Shown in pieces: positions 27,108 to 35,063 of a stretch of 36,756 nucleotides of DNA. The position numbers and the translations under genes were made by a program. The notes under the pieces are model-generated. The model was not told where the DNA came from. It did no database searches and saw only the letters and a program-made list of their open reading frames with translations. Each line of letters starts with the position of its first letter. Positions within the stretch are counted from its first letter, which is position 1. Source of the DNA: CAMCXT01 sp046302715 (GTDB lineage: Bacteria > Bacteroidota > Bacteroidia > M30B66); contig JBKCHQ010000195.1 of NCBI GenBank assembly GCA_046302715.1, forward strand, positions 1-36,756, in the 5' to 3' direction.

Positions 27108-28739
27108 TTACCCTTCCTGTAAGAAGGGATAGCGATAATCAGTGGGTGGCACAAAGGTTTCTTTGATCGTGCGTGGCGATACCCAACGCAGTAAATTGAT
27201 CATTGAACCCGCTTTGTCGTTTGTTCCCGATCCTCGCGCACCGCCAAAAGGCTGCTGACCAACCACAGCACCGGTTGGCTTGTCGTTGATGTAGAAATTA
27301 CCAGCCGAATTACGTAATGCTACCGTTGCCTGTTCTATGGCATAGCGGTCTTGTGCGATGATGGAACCCGTTAAGGCATAGATGGATGTAGAATCGGCAA
27401 TTTTTAAGGTTTCTTCGAAAGCATGGTCGGCATACACATAAATGGTTACAACCGGACCAAACAACTCCTCGCACATCGTGGCATATTGCGGATTTTTCGT
27501 CACAATAACCGTCGGTTCAATAAACCATCCATTCGATTTGTCGTAACCACCACCGGCGATAATTTCGGCATCCGAAGCCTGCTTTGCCTGATCGATGTAC
27601 GAAGCCAACTTATCGAACGATTTCTCGTCGATGACCGCATTGATGAAATTGCTGAAATCATCTACCGGGCCCATTTTGAACGATTTCAAATCGGCCATTA
27701 CCTGCTCTTTCACGGCAGGCCATATCGATTCGGGAATGTAGCAACGTGATGCGGCCGAGCATTTCTGCCCCTGGTATTCGAAGGCACCGCGCGAAATGGC
27801 AGTTGCTACAACGGCAGGATGTGCGGACTGATGTGCGAAGATGAAATCCTTACCGCCCGTTTCGCCCACAATGCGTGGATAGGTTTTGTATTTGTGGATA
27901 TTCTCGCCAATGGTTTTCCAGATGTTCTGAAACACGCCCGTTGAACCCGTAAAGTGGATTCCGGCAAAATCGGGATGGTTGAAAATTACATTTCCGGCAA
28001 CCGGACCGCTCACAAACACGAGATTTATTACCCCATCGGGTACGCCAGCTTCGCGGAAAATTTCCATGAGCACATGTGCCGCATAAATCTGCGTGTCGGC
28101 AGGTTTCCACACCACCACATTGCCCATCATGGCCGCCGATGTCGGCAGGTTTCCAGCGATTGCAGTAAAGTTAAATGGTGTTAAGGCAAACACAAATCCT
28201 TCGAGCGGACGTTGTTCCAAACGGTTCCATATTCCCGGAGACGATTCAGGTTGTTGCTTGTAAATTTCGGTCATATACTGCACGTTGAATCGCAGAAAGT
28301 CGATGATTTCGCAGGCCGAATCGATCTCTGCCTGAAAAACGTTTTTCGACTGGCCCAGCATGGTGGCCGCATTCAAACGTGCACGATACGGACCTGCAAT
28401 AAGTTCGGCGGCTTTTAGAAAAATGGCCGCACGATGTTCCCATGCGAGGGATTCCCATTTTGCCTTTGCCCCAAGTGCTGCTTCGATGGCCTGATGCACA
28501 TGGCTTTCGTTTCCGCGAGAGAAATGACCTAAGACATGAGCATGCTTGTGCGGCTGGCGAAGAGCAATCTTATCATCCGTAAAAACCGATTTTCCTCCAA
28601 TAACCATCGGAATATCGTAGGTTTCAGACTGCATTCGTGAAAGTGTTTGTTTAAGTTCTGCACGTTCTGCACTGCCGGGCAAATATGATTTAATAGGCTC
28701 GTTTACAGCCTTGGGTACATTAAAAAATCCTTTAAGCAT
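27108..28739 (-). CDS. pruA: L-glutamate gamma-semialdehyde (1-pyrroline-5-carboxylate) dehydrogenase
   Basis: 543 residues, the length of the stand-alone P5C dehydrogenase type. It oxidises glutamate semialdehyde to glutamate with NAD+, the second step of proline catabolism (also arginine/ornithine breakdown). Seen: LTPFNFTAIAGNLPTSAAMM, the NAD site FTGSTGVF, the general-base region VGETGGKDF (E293) and the nucleophile in GQKCSAASR (C327). The C-terminal PFGGARGSGTNDKAGS is diagnostic of P5C dehydrogenases. Proline dehydrogenase is not in the window. It has its own -7 box and is divergent from the small PspC-like gene. Confidence 0.95.
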   Translation of the reverse strand: MLKGFFNVPKAVNEPIKSYLPGSAERAELKQTLSRMQSETYDIPMVIGGKSVFTDDKIALRQPHKHAHVLGHFSRGNESHVHQAIEAALGAKAKWESLAWEHRAAIFLKAAELIAGPYRARLNAATMLGQSKNVFQAEIDSACEIIDFLRFNVQYMTEIYKQQPESSPGIWNRLEQRPLEGFVFALTPFNFTAIAGNLPTSAAMMGNVVVWKPADTQIYAAHVLMEIFREAGVPDGVINLVFVSGPVAGNVIFNHPDFAGIHFTGSTGVFQNIWKTIGENIHKYKTYPRIVGETGGKDFIFAHQSAHPAVVATAISRGAFEYQGQKCSAASRCYIPESIWPAVKEQVMADLKSFKMGPVDDFSNFINAVIDEKSFDKLASYIDQAKQASDAEIIAGGGYDKSNGWFIEPTVIVTKNPQYATMCEELFGPVVTIYVYADHAFEETLKIADSTSIYALTGSIIAQDRYAIEQATVALRNSAGNFYINDKPTGAVVGQQPFGGARGSGTNDKAGSMINLLRWVSPRTIKETFVPPTDYRYPFLQEG

Positions 28740-28755
28740 GGGTTTAAATTTTAGT

Positions 28756-28763
28756 CAAAGGTA
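28756..28763 (-). promoter_or_regulatory. Candidate -7 element (TACCTTTG) for pruA
   Basis: An exact TAnnTTTG match on the minus strand, 16 nt before the pruA ATG at 28739, within the 88-bp divergent region shared with the PspC-like gene. Confidence 0.6.
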
Positions 28764-28827
28764 AGAATCAAATTCTGCTAAAAATCATTTGAGGGATATC
28801 AAAACAAACTGTATATTCGAAATCGAA

Positions 28828-29058
28828 ATGCAGACAATCATTCAGCCTATTTTGGATTTTTTTGAACGGCAAACTTTCGGTGTTTGCTCTTGGTTGGGCG
28901 ATAAACTTCACATGCCCGGTTCGCGCATTCGTCTGTTTTTTATTTATGCCTCTTTCATCACATTAGGCTCGCCTCTAATCGTATATCTGCACATGGCATT
29001 TATACTGAAAATTAGAGAGTATGTTAAGGCTTGTAAATCGCGTGTGTGGGATTTATAA
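28828..29058 (+). CDS. Small PspC-like membrane protein
   Basis: 76 residues from the ATG at 28828, chosen over an upstream TTG because MQTIIQPILDFFERQ is the usual beginning of this small family. The middle (GVCSWLGDKLHMPGSRIRLFFIYASFITLGSPLIVYLHMAFIL) matches a PspC domain: a short amphipathic segment, then one transmembrane helix. PspC proteins in other phyla take part in the phage-shock membrane-stress response; the stand-alone Bacteroidetes form is usually annotated only by domain, so its role is inferred. A near -7 box (TATATTCG, 28812-28819) lies upstream. The gene is monocistronic, followed by a T-run without a clear hairpin. Confidence 0.72.
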   Translation: MQTIIQPILDFFERQTFGVCSWLGDKLHMPGSRIRLFFIYASFITLGSPLIVYLHMAFILKIREYVKACKSRVWDL

Positions 29059-29306
29059 AATTTTTTTTCGCCTCGTTAAACTGTAATTGTTTGTGTGTTT
29101 GTAGCGTGTACAAAAAATAATTGCTGCACTCAATTGCCGATAAATAGATGTATAGTTTCAACCTATAGGGTAGAAATTGAGGCAAATCTCGGTTTATTTC
29201 AATGGATAATTGAAATCTTTGTCAAAAGTTTTCTCGTCAAAAGGAATGGCACACTGATTGACTTTTTTTACACTATCAGCATGCGAAAAGGTCCAATAAA
29301 TAGCGC
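29059..29306. other. Intergenic region between convergent PspC-like gene and the ALDH-like gene
   Basis: 248 bp without a convincing gene. A run of eight T lies just after the PspC-like stop codon, but no stem precedes it. I found no remnant of an ALDH catalytic domain that would suggest the ALDH-like gene ending at 29307 was recently truncated. Confidence 0.5.
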
Positions 29307-30230
29307 TTAAATTCCAATCGGATGCCAGGTGGTCTTTGTCTCCAGAAACTGCTGAATTCGGTAAGGGTTTTCGTGTTGCGCATCGAACCAGTCGGCTACA
29401 TATTCGCATACGCTGCGTTTAACATTCAATGCCGACAATTCCTCCACCAGCTTATGCTCTGCTTTGTCTTTGCTGTGCAGATACACCGCATTCACATCCA
29501 TGTGGTTGCTAAAGTGTGAGAGCAATTCCTTGCGTTGCCCGGTTAAAATATTTACCACGCCGGCCGGAACATCAGATGTTGCCAGCACTTCTGCAAAACT
29601 CACCGCGCTGAGCGGTTTGTTCTCCGATGCCAATAGCACGCAGGTATTTCCACCCGCAATAATTGGCGCCACAACCGAAACAAGTCCCAACAGCGACGAT
29701 TCTTCGGGTGCCACTGCTGTTACTACGCCCATGGCTTCGCAGGTGGAGAAGTTAAAGTGCGATGAAGCCACCGGATTCACCGTGCCGAACATAGCTGTGT
29801 ATTTATCGCACCAGCCGGCATAATACACCAACCGATCAACCGAAGCATCGAGTTCGCGTTCTGCGTTTGTGCGTGTTTCGCCGCAGTTCTGTAATTCGTC
29901 GATAAATTGCTGCCTGCGTGTTTCGAGCATTTCGGCCAGGCGATACAAAATCTGGCTGCGGTTGAGCCCGCTGCGGCCCGCCCATTTTTCTTGTGCCTCG
30001 CGTGCTGCAACTACGGCATTGCGCACATCCTTGCGCGATGATAAACACACGTTTACCGTTTGGCCGTTCCTTAATGCCAGCGGATAATATCGCCCCGATT
30101 CGGTGCGTGGAAACTGACCGTTGATGAAGATTTTATAGGTTTTTAGCACGTTGATTCGCGTCGATTTCGGCGCTACTCCATTGGCACTTGTTGTTGCTTT
30201 TGGGGTCGATTTTTTCGTGTTCTCTGCCAT
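29307..30230 (-). CDS. Catalytically dead ALDH-like protein, matching the C-terminal half of ALDH16
   Basis: 307 residues, about 60% of a normal aldehyde dehydrogenase. A Lys/Thr/Ala-rich N-terminus (about residues 1-28) looks like a former interdomain linker. An ALDH N-domain follows (YKIFINGQFPRTESGR; YRLAEMLETRRQQFIDEL), then part of the Rossmann region (LVSVVAPIIAGGNTCVLLAS; VPAGVVNILTG). It lacks the FTGST motif, the ELGGK glutamate and the whole catalytic cysteine segment, ending instead in ETKTTWHPIGI. The ending and the VSxxAPxxAxGNT pattern resemble, from memory, the non-catalytic second half of ALDH16A1. The gene starts 5 nt after the complete ALDH stop, in another frame. A structural or regulatory partner of that ALDH is inferred. 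Confidence 0.85.
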   Translation of the reverse strand: MAENTKKSTPKATTSANGVAPKSTRINVLKTYKIFINGQFPRTESGRYYPLALRNGQTVNVCLSSRKDVRNAVVAAREAQEKWAGRSGLNRSQILYRLAEMLETRRQQFIDELQNCGETRTNAERELDASVDRLVYYAGWCDKYTAMFGTVNPVASSHFNFSTCEAMGVVTAVAPEESSLLGLVSVVAPIIAGGNTCVLLASENKPLSAVSFAEVLATSDVPAGVVNILTGQRKELLSHFSNHMDVNAVYLHSKDKAEHKLVEELSALNVKRSVCEYVADWFDAQHENPYRIQQFLETKTTWHPIGI

Positions 30231-30235
30231 AACGT

Positions 30236-31738
30236 TTAGCTGAGTTTAAGATAGGGGAGAAGTCCGTGTAATCCACCTTCGCGGCCAAATCCGCTTTCGC
30301 GGTAGCCACCGAAAGGCGATGTGGGATCAAACTTATTGTAGGTATTGGCCCACACCACACCGGCTTTGAGTTTCGAGGTGAGGTTGAAAATTTTAGCCCC
30401 TTTGTCGGTCCATACGCCGGCACTGAGACCGTAAGGCGTATTGTTGGCCTTCTCGATTACTTCTTCAACAGTGCGGAAAGTCTGGATGGCCAGCACCGGA
30501 CCGAATATCTCTTCCTGCACAATGCGGTGGCTTTGCGATGCGTGTAAAAACAAGGTAGGCTTGCAGAAATTGCCTTTGGTTGGAAGACTGCACGATGGCT
30601 GGTAAATCTCAGCTCCTTCGGCTACGCCAATCTTCAGGTATTCCTGAATCTTCTTAAGCTGTTCGGCCGAATTAATGGCACCTACATCGGTGTTTTTATC
30701 GAGCGGATCGCCCACAATGAGCGATGCCATGCGGTCCTTGAGTTTACGTATTACTTTATCGGCAACACCTTCCTGCACAAAAAGGCGCGATCCGGCGCAA
30801 CACACATGTCCTTGATTGAAGAAGATTCCGTTTACAATGCCTTCCACCGCTTGGTCGAGTGCTGCGTCTTCGAATATGATGTTGGCAGCCTTTCCGCCGA
30901 GCTCCAAGGTGAGTTTCTTGCCCGTTCCGGCGATGGCTTTCTGTATGATTTTGCCCACTTCTGTTGATCCTGTAAAGGCAATTTTATCGATGTCGGGATG
31001 GTTTACAATGGCAGCACCCGTAGCTCCGGCTCCTGTAACGATATTCACCACGCCGGCCGGTAAGCCTGCTTCTTCGATAATTTCGGCCAGTTTCAATGCC
31101 GTTAGCGGTGTAGTTTCGGCGGGTTTCAACACTACAGTATTTCCACAGGCAAGGGCAGGGGCTATTTTCCAGGCAGCCATCAACAGCGGGAAATTCCATG
31201 GAATGATTTGTCCTGCAACGCCCAACGATTCGGGCGTTTTACCCGGGAATGCATATTCGAGTTTATCGGCCCATCCGGCATAATAAAAGAAATGATTGGC
31301 GGCTAGGGGCACATCTACATCGCGGCTTTCGCGGATGGGCTTACCTCCGTCCATCGATTCGATAACCGCCAGTTCGCGGGCACGTTCCTGCATGATGCGG
31401 GCAATGCGGTAGATATACTTTCCACGTTCGCGTGCCGGCATTTTCGACCATACTTCGGTGTAGGCTTTCCGAGCAGCTTTAACGGCTTTATCCACATCTT
31501 CGGTACCGGCTTCGGCTACACGTGCTAAAACTTGGTCTGTCGATGGACTCACGCTATCGAAATAGGCTCCCTTGCTAGGTTTTATCCAGGTGCCGTTGAT
31601 GAATAATTCGTATTGTTTTTTAAGGCGGATGTGTCCGGTCGATTCGGGAGCGGGTGTATAACTCTGGGCTTTGCCGAAGTCCAGCACCGCTTTATCGCTT
31701 ACAGAATCCGCATGTTTCTTATCCTGTTTTTTTGCCAT
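30236..31738 (-). CDS. Aldehyde dehydrogenase, ALDH16 N-terminal-half type, in deoC operon
   Basis: 500 residues, a complete NAD(P)-dependent aldehyde dehydrogenase. Seen: IIPWNFPLLMAAWK (from 178), KPAETTPLTALKLAE, the cofactor loop FTGSTEVG (255-262), the general base E279 in LELGGKAAN, the nucleophile in GHVCCAGSR (C313, next to C314), and the ending SGFGREGGLHGLLPYLK. The N-terminal YTPAPES followed by FINGTW resembles ALDH16 N-termini (YGPVPES in human ALDH16A1, from memory). Position directly after deoC points to acetaldehyde, the product of deoxyribose-5-phosphate cleavage, as substrate; this is inferred. Gaps of 14 nt to deoC and 5 nt to the ALDH-like partner indicate one operon. Confidence 0.92.
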   Translation of the reverse strand: MAKKQDKKHADSVSDKAVLDFGKAQSYTPAPESTGHIRLKKQYELFINGTWIKPSKGAYFDSVSPSTDQVLARVAEAGTEDVDKAVKAARKAYTEVWSKMPARERGKYIYRIARIMQERARELAVIESMDGGKPIRESRDVDVPLAANHFFYYAGWADKLEYAFPGKTPESLGVAGQIIPWNFPLLMAAWKIAPALACGNTVVLKPAETTPLTALKLAEIIEEAGLPAGVVNIVTGAGATGAAIVNHPDIDKIAFTGSTEVGKIIQKAIAGTGKKLTLELGGKAANIIFEDAALDQAVEGIVNGIFFNQGHVCCAGSRLFVQEGVADKVIRKLKDRMASLIVGDPLDKNTDVGAINSAEQLKKIQEYLKIGVAEGAEIYQPSCSLPTKGNFCKPTLFLHASQSHRIVQEEIFGPVLAIQTFRTVEEVIEKANNTPYGLSAGVWTDKGAKIFNLTSKLKAGVVWANTYNKFDPTSPFGGYRESGFGREGGLHGLLPYLKLS

Positions 31739-31752
31739 GATAGTGTGGAAAA

Positions 31753-32667
31753 TCAGTCGTTTGAGAAGTAATTTAAGCTCTGATACACGCCCGTTTGTTC
31801 TTTCACGAGCTGCATAAGAATGTCGTTGGCCAATTTTGAAGCGCCAAAGCGGAACCAGGTGGGATTCATCCAGGCTTCTCCCAGCGTTTCCTGCACCATA
31901 ACGAGATAATGCAATGCCAATTTTGAGGTGGCGATGCCTCCGGCAGGTTTCATACCAATCATAACGCCAGTTTCATAATAATAATCGCGGATGGCCTCGA
32001 GCATTACCAGCGTTACAGGCATGGTGGCTGCGGGCTGTACCTTACCTGTAGAGGTTTTGATGAAATCGGCTCCGGCGCGAATGGCCAGATCAGATGCACG
32101 GCGCACATTGTCGAGCGTGCTGAGTTCGCCCGTTTCGAGAATCACTTTTAGATGCGCTTTTCCGCAAGCTTCCTTCACCGCAGCAATTTCGTCGAACACG
32201 AAGTTAAAATCGCCCTGCAGGAATTTGCCGCGCGAAATCACCATATCAATTTCATCGGCGCCTTCGCTCACGGCAAAACGAGTATCGTCGAGCTTAACTT
32301 TTAGTGGAGCCAAACCGCTGGGAAATGCTGTCGCCACCGAGGCTATATTGATTTTGCTGCCTTTAAGCGCCTTGCGGGCAGTACGTACCATGGTAGGGTA
32401 AACACACACAGCAGCAACCTGTGGCACTCCGGGCAAGGCATCGTGTGGATGCATGGCTTTGTAGCACAATTGCTTCACCTTGCCTTCTGAATCTTTGCCT
32501 TCGAGTGTGGTAAGGTCAATCATGCTCATGGCCAATTTAAGACCGGCTACTTTTGTTTCGCCTTTAATGCTGCGGGTCTGAAATCGTGCGCATCGTTCTT
32601 CAACGGCTATTTGGTCGACCGGCGGCGATTGTGACGGGTGATAGGTAGATTGAATAGAGTTTCCCAT
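31753..32667 (-). CDS. deoC: Deoxyribose-phosphate aldolase
   Basis: 304 residues from the ATG at 32665-32667. A longer GTG-initiated version (to 32739) would start upstream of the promoter and is rejected. The enzyme cleaves 2-deoxyribose 5-phosphate to glyceraldehyde 3-phosphate and acetaldehyde. Seen: the Schiff-base lysine K204 in DFIKTSTGK, D141 in EIDMVISRG, K240 in MKPAGGI, and VCVYP at 87-91; spacing agrees with the E. coli D102/K167/K201 set. It has an N-terminal extension of ~45 residues relative to short DeoC forms. It leads the operon with two ALDH-type genes. No nucleoside phosphorylase, phosphopentomutase or deoxyribose kinase is in the window. Confidence 0.95.
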   Translation of the reverse strand: MGNSIQSTYHPSQSPPVDQIAVEERCARFQTRSIKGETKVAGLKLAMSMIDLTTLEGKDSEGKVKQLCYKAMHPHDALPGVPQVAAVCVYPTMVRTARKALKGSKINIASVATAFPSGLAPLKVKLDDTRFAVSEGADEIDMVISRGKFLQGDFNFVFDEIAAVKEACGKAHLKVILETGELSTLDNVRRASDLAIRAGADFIKTSTGKVQPAATMPVTLVMLEAIRDYYYETGVMIGMKPAGGIATSKLALHYLVMVQETLGEAWMNPTWFRFGASKLANDILMQLVKEQTGVYQSLNYFSND

Positions 32668-32685
32668 GCAGGAATGAAATTTCTC

Positions 32686-32693
32686 CAAATGTA
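32686..32693 (-). promoter_or_regulatory. Candidate -7 element (TACATTTG) for the deoC operon
   Basis: An exact TAnnTTTG match on the minus strand, 18 nt before the ATG at 32667. It decides the deoC start by excluding the upstream in-frame GTG at 32739. Confidence 0.6.
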
Positions 32694-33100
32694 CAAATTG
32701 TTGCTGTGATGCAGTTCGTTCGCATTTCAAGCATTGCACCTTATGCGTTTTAAACGTTTATAATCGTTTCTTAACGGTTGTTTGTGATTTAGATGGTAGC
32801 TTCGCACTAGGGTAGGGGGGATAGGATTCCTAACAAATTCAACTAAGAATTCAAAAAATAAATGTGAACAAGGACGTTAAAAAATTAGGAACAACATCAA
32901 CAAATAATATCTATTGCCAACTGAAAAATATCTCGATTGGGTAATTGTTGTTTTTCGTTTATGCATCATTTGATAAATGCTGAATGCGTCTCAATGTTTA
33001 TCGTAATCCATTGGCGTCGGATTAAATTCTAACGCTTGCATGTTGTTTTTATGCAATACCCAAAACGAATTACCCAATACTCAATCCCAATTACGCTATC
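32694..33100. other. 407-bp intergenic region with phased CGTT motifs and degenerate repeats
   Basis: No gene is convincing here; the longest candidate, a 26-codon GTG frame from 32862, has no family features. The deoC-proximal side holds CGTT motifs at 32746, 32755, 32765 and a CGGTT at 32775, about one helical turn apart, including the palindrome AAACGTTT (32752-32759). The protease-proximal side holds an 11-bp inverted repeat (ATTGGGTAATT at 32936-32946; AATTACCCAAT at 33068-33078) and a CAATTACGC direct repeat (33088-33096, 33102-33110). Function is unknown. Confidence 0.6.
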
Positions 33101-34687
33101 TCAATTACGCAACTTCCATTTCTTGAAGTTGTCCGACTTCATCTGTTGCAGGGCTTCTTTTACGATTGGATTGTAATCGTTGACGCATTGGTAGTATTCG
33201 CTAATGCCCCAAATTTGATTGGCGATTATGGCCTTTAATTGTCGTTCAATAAATGGCCCGGATGTTTTTAGTCCTTCCTCATCACGTTTTATTTCGTCGG
33301 CTTCTGCAGAGACAATAAACTCTTCCATGAGTTTTTCGCTTATTTTAAAATTGGCTTTGTAGGTAGCAAAATCAGGATAGCTCTGTTTTAACTCATTTCT
33401 GTGTTGATCCACATATTTTAGGGCAAACTTATTGAAGAGGCCTTTGCGGTAAATGTCGGTAAGGTATTTCGAATTTTCGGTAGTGTCGAGCGGTATAAAT
33501 ATATCAGGCATAATGCCTCCGCCTCCATATACCAATCGCTTACCTACAGTGTAATATTTAAGCGAATCGGCAAACTGGATGCTGTCTTTGTTGGTAAACT
33601 CTCCGTGTTTAAAGCGTTTGTTGAGGTCATCGTAATAATCTTCAACCCCATTTTCATAAGGCTTTTGAATGCATCTACCGGCTGGCGTGTAATAACGTGC
33701 AGTGGTAAGGCGCATAGCCGAACCGTCAGGGAATGGAAAGGAATTTTGAACCAAGCCTTTACCAAACGAACGGCGACCAATTACAATGCCTCGGTCTAAA
33801 TCTTGAACCGCGCCCGATACAATCTCCGATGCTGATGCCGATCCTTCGTCAATTAAAACAATCAATCTACCTTTTTCGAACAACCCTTTTTCGGTCGAAA
33901 AATAATCGGTTCTAGAACCTGCCGAGCGCCCTTTGGTATATACCAAAAGTTTGTTACCCTCTAGCATTTCATCGAGCATATCTGTGGCTGTTTTTAAATA
34001 TCCGCCTCCATTCCCGGTCAAATCCAGGATGAGGTTCTTCATTCCTTGAGTCTTCAGTTTATTCAATCCTTCTTTAAACTCATCGTTTGACGTTGCACTA
34101 AAGCGTGATAATTTAATGTACCCCGTTTCTTTATCAAGCATATAGGTAGCATCAATGGAGGTTAACGGAATTTTATCGCGGGTTATGGAATAATCAATCA
34201 AATCGCGTTCGCCGCGACGGTAAATACTCACTTTAACGACCGTTCCTCGTGGGCCGCGCAGTTTGCTAACTACATCTTTATTCTTGAGTTTAATACCTGC
34301 TACATTTTCTCCTTCGATGCGGATTATTTTGTCACCCGACAAAATTCCCAGTTTTTCTGAAGGACCGCCAACAATGGTGTTCACTACAACAATGGTGTCT
34401 TCCAAAATATTAAACTGAATGCCCACACCATCAAAATTACCCACCAGCGGTTCGTCCATTTCTTTGAGCTCCTCTCGCGTCATGTAAACCGAATGGGGGT
34501 CAAGTTTTTTTAGCATGGAGCGAATGCCCTCCTCGACAATTTCGCCGGTTTTTAAAGTGTCCACGTAATTATTGTTCAGAAAGTAGAGGAAATAATCCAG
34601 CTTCTCTACCTCTTTGCTGCTGTATCGCTGCGCCCACCCCAACTGTTGCAAGCCTACCAAAATCAATGCGATAATTTTAATCTTCAT
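33101..34687 (-). CDS. C-terminal processing peptidase (S41 family, CtpA/Prc type)
   Basis: 528 residues with a signal peptide (MKIKIIALILVGLQQLGWAQ), so periplasmic. An N-terminal helical region (LDPHSVYMTREELKEMDEPL) precedes a PDZ domain (about 85-165: VGIQFNILEDTIVVVNTIVGG ... GDKIIRIEG), then the S41 protease core. The Ser-Lys dyad is inferred as S285 (EGSASASEIV) and K310 (RRSFGKGLVQ), with Q314; the 25-residue and 4-residue spacings match Bacillus CtpB. Substrates of these proteases include peptidoglycan hydrolases and lipoproteins in other bacteria; here the target is unknown. A near -7 sequence (GTACTTTGC) lies about 30 nt upstream. The stop lies inside a CAATTACGC repeat. Confidence 0.93.
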   Translation of the reverse strand: MKIKIIALILVGLQQLGWAQRYSSKEVEKLDYFLYFLNNNYVDTLKTGEIVEEGIRSMLKKLDPHSVYMTREELKEMDEPLVGNFDGVGIQFNILEDTIVVVNTIVGGPSEKLGILSGDKIIRIEGENVAGIKLKNKDVVSKLRGPRGTVVKVSIYRRGERDLIDYSITRDKIPLTSIDATYMLDKETGYIKLSRFSATSNDEFKEGLNKLKTQGMKNLILDLTGNGGGYLKTATDMLDEMLEGNKLLVYTKGRSAGSRTDYFSTEKGLFEKGRLIVLIDEGSASASEIVSGAVQDLDRGIVIGRRSFGKGLVQNSFPFPDGSAMRLTTARYYTPAGRCIQKPYENGVEDYYDDLNKRFKHGEFTNKDSIQFADSLKYYTVGKRLVYGGGGIMPDIFIPLDTTENSKYLTDIYRKGLFNKFALKYVDQHRNELKQSYPDFATYKANFKISEKLMEEFIVSAEADEIKRDEEGLKTSGPFIERQLKAIIANQIWGISEYYQCVNDYNPIVKEALQQMKSDNFKKWKLRN

Positions 34688-34793
34688 AAGTGTGTTGTGT
34701 TAAACTCGAACGGCTGCAAAGTACTAAAATTGTTAGGGGCTGTCAAAATTCATGCGAGGCAAAATTTTCGTTGTGTTAATATCATATGCCCCC

Positions 34794-34824
34794 AAAAAAA
34801 GATAGCCCCAAAAGAGGGGCTATC
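34794..34824 (-). terminator. Rho-independent terminator of the cold-shock gene
   Basis: A perfect 9-bp stem (GATAGCCCC at 34801-34809, GGGGCTATC at 34816-34824) with a 6-nt loop. In the minus direction it is followed by seven T (34794-34800). It starts 30 nt after the cold-shock gene stop and is the clearest intrinsic terminator in the window. Confidence 0.9.
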
Positions 34825-34854
34825 TGTGTTGATTACAATATTATCGGGATAAAA

Positions 34855-35046
34855 TCAGATTTTTTTCACGTTTATTGCATTCAAACCTTTACGTCCTTCG
34901 ATTACATCGAAAGAAACCCTGTCGGCTTCTTTAACCTGATCAATTAATCCTGTTACATGGACGAATACCTCCTGCTCGGAGTTGTCAACTTTAACGAATC
35001 CGAAACCTTTGGTTGCGTTAAAGAATTTAATGGTACCTGTTTTCAT
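34855..35046 (-). CDS. Cold-shock domain protein (CspA family)
   Basis: 63 residues, a single cold-shock domain of OB fold that binds single-stranded RNA or DNA. RNP1 is KGFGFVKV and RNP2 is VFVHVTGL. The start MKTGTIKFFNATKGFGFV is the usual family N-terminus. Members act as RNA chaperones; whether this one is cold-induced cannot be told. It has its own -7 box 17 nt upstream and its own strong terminator, so it forms a monocistronic unit between the methyltransferase and the protease. Confidence 0.95.
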   Translation of the reverse strand: MKTGTIKFFNATKGFGFVKVDNSEQEVFVHVTGLIDQVKEADRVSFDVIEGRKGLNAINVKKI

Positions 35047-35063
35047 TCTATTAAATTATCCCA

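Noticed and set aside
27108..31738. Three ALDH-superfamily genes as one recent duplication cluster
   Set aside because: pruA is a distinct P5C dehydrogenase subfamily, has its own promoter, and is separated by a gene on the other strand.
32668..32739. GTG-initiated N-terminal extension of DeoC
   Set aside because: It would begin upstream of the TAnnTTTG box at 32686-32693 and is not DeoC-like; the ATG at 32667 fits better.
32862..32942. 26-codon GTG-initiated frame in the deoC/protease gap
   Set aside because: Too short, with no ribosome-binding or promoter sign and no family resemblance.
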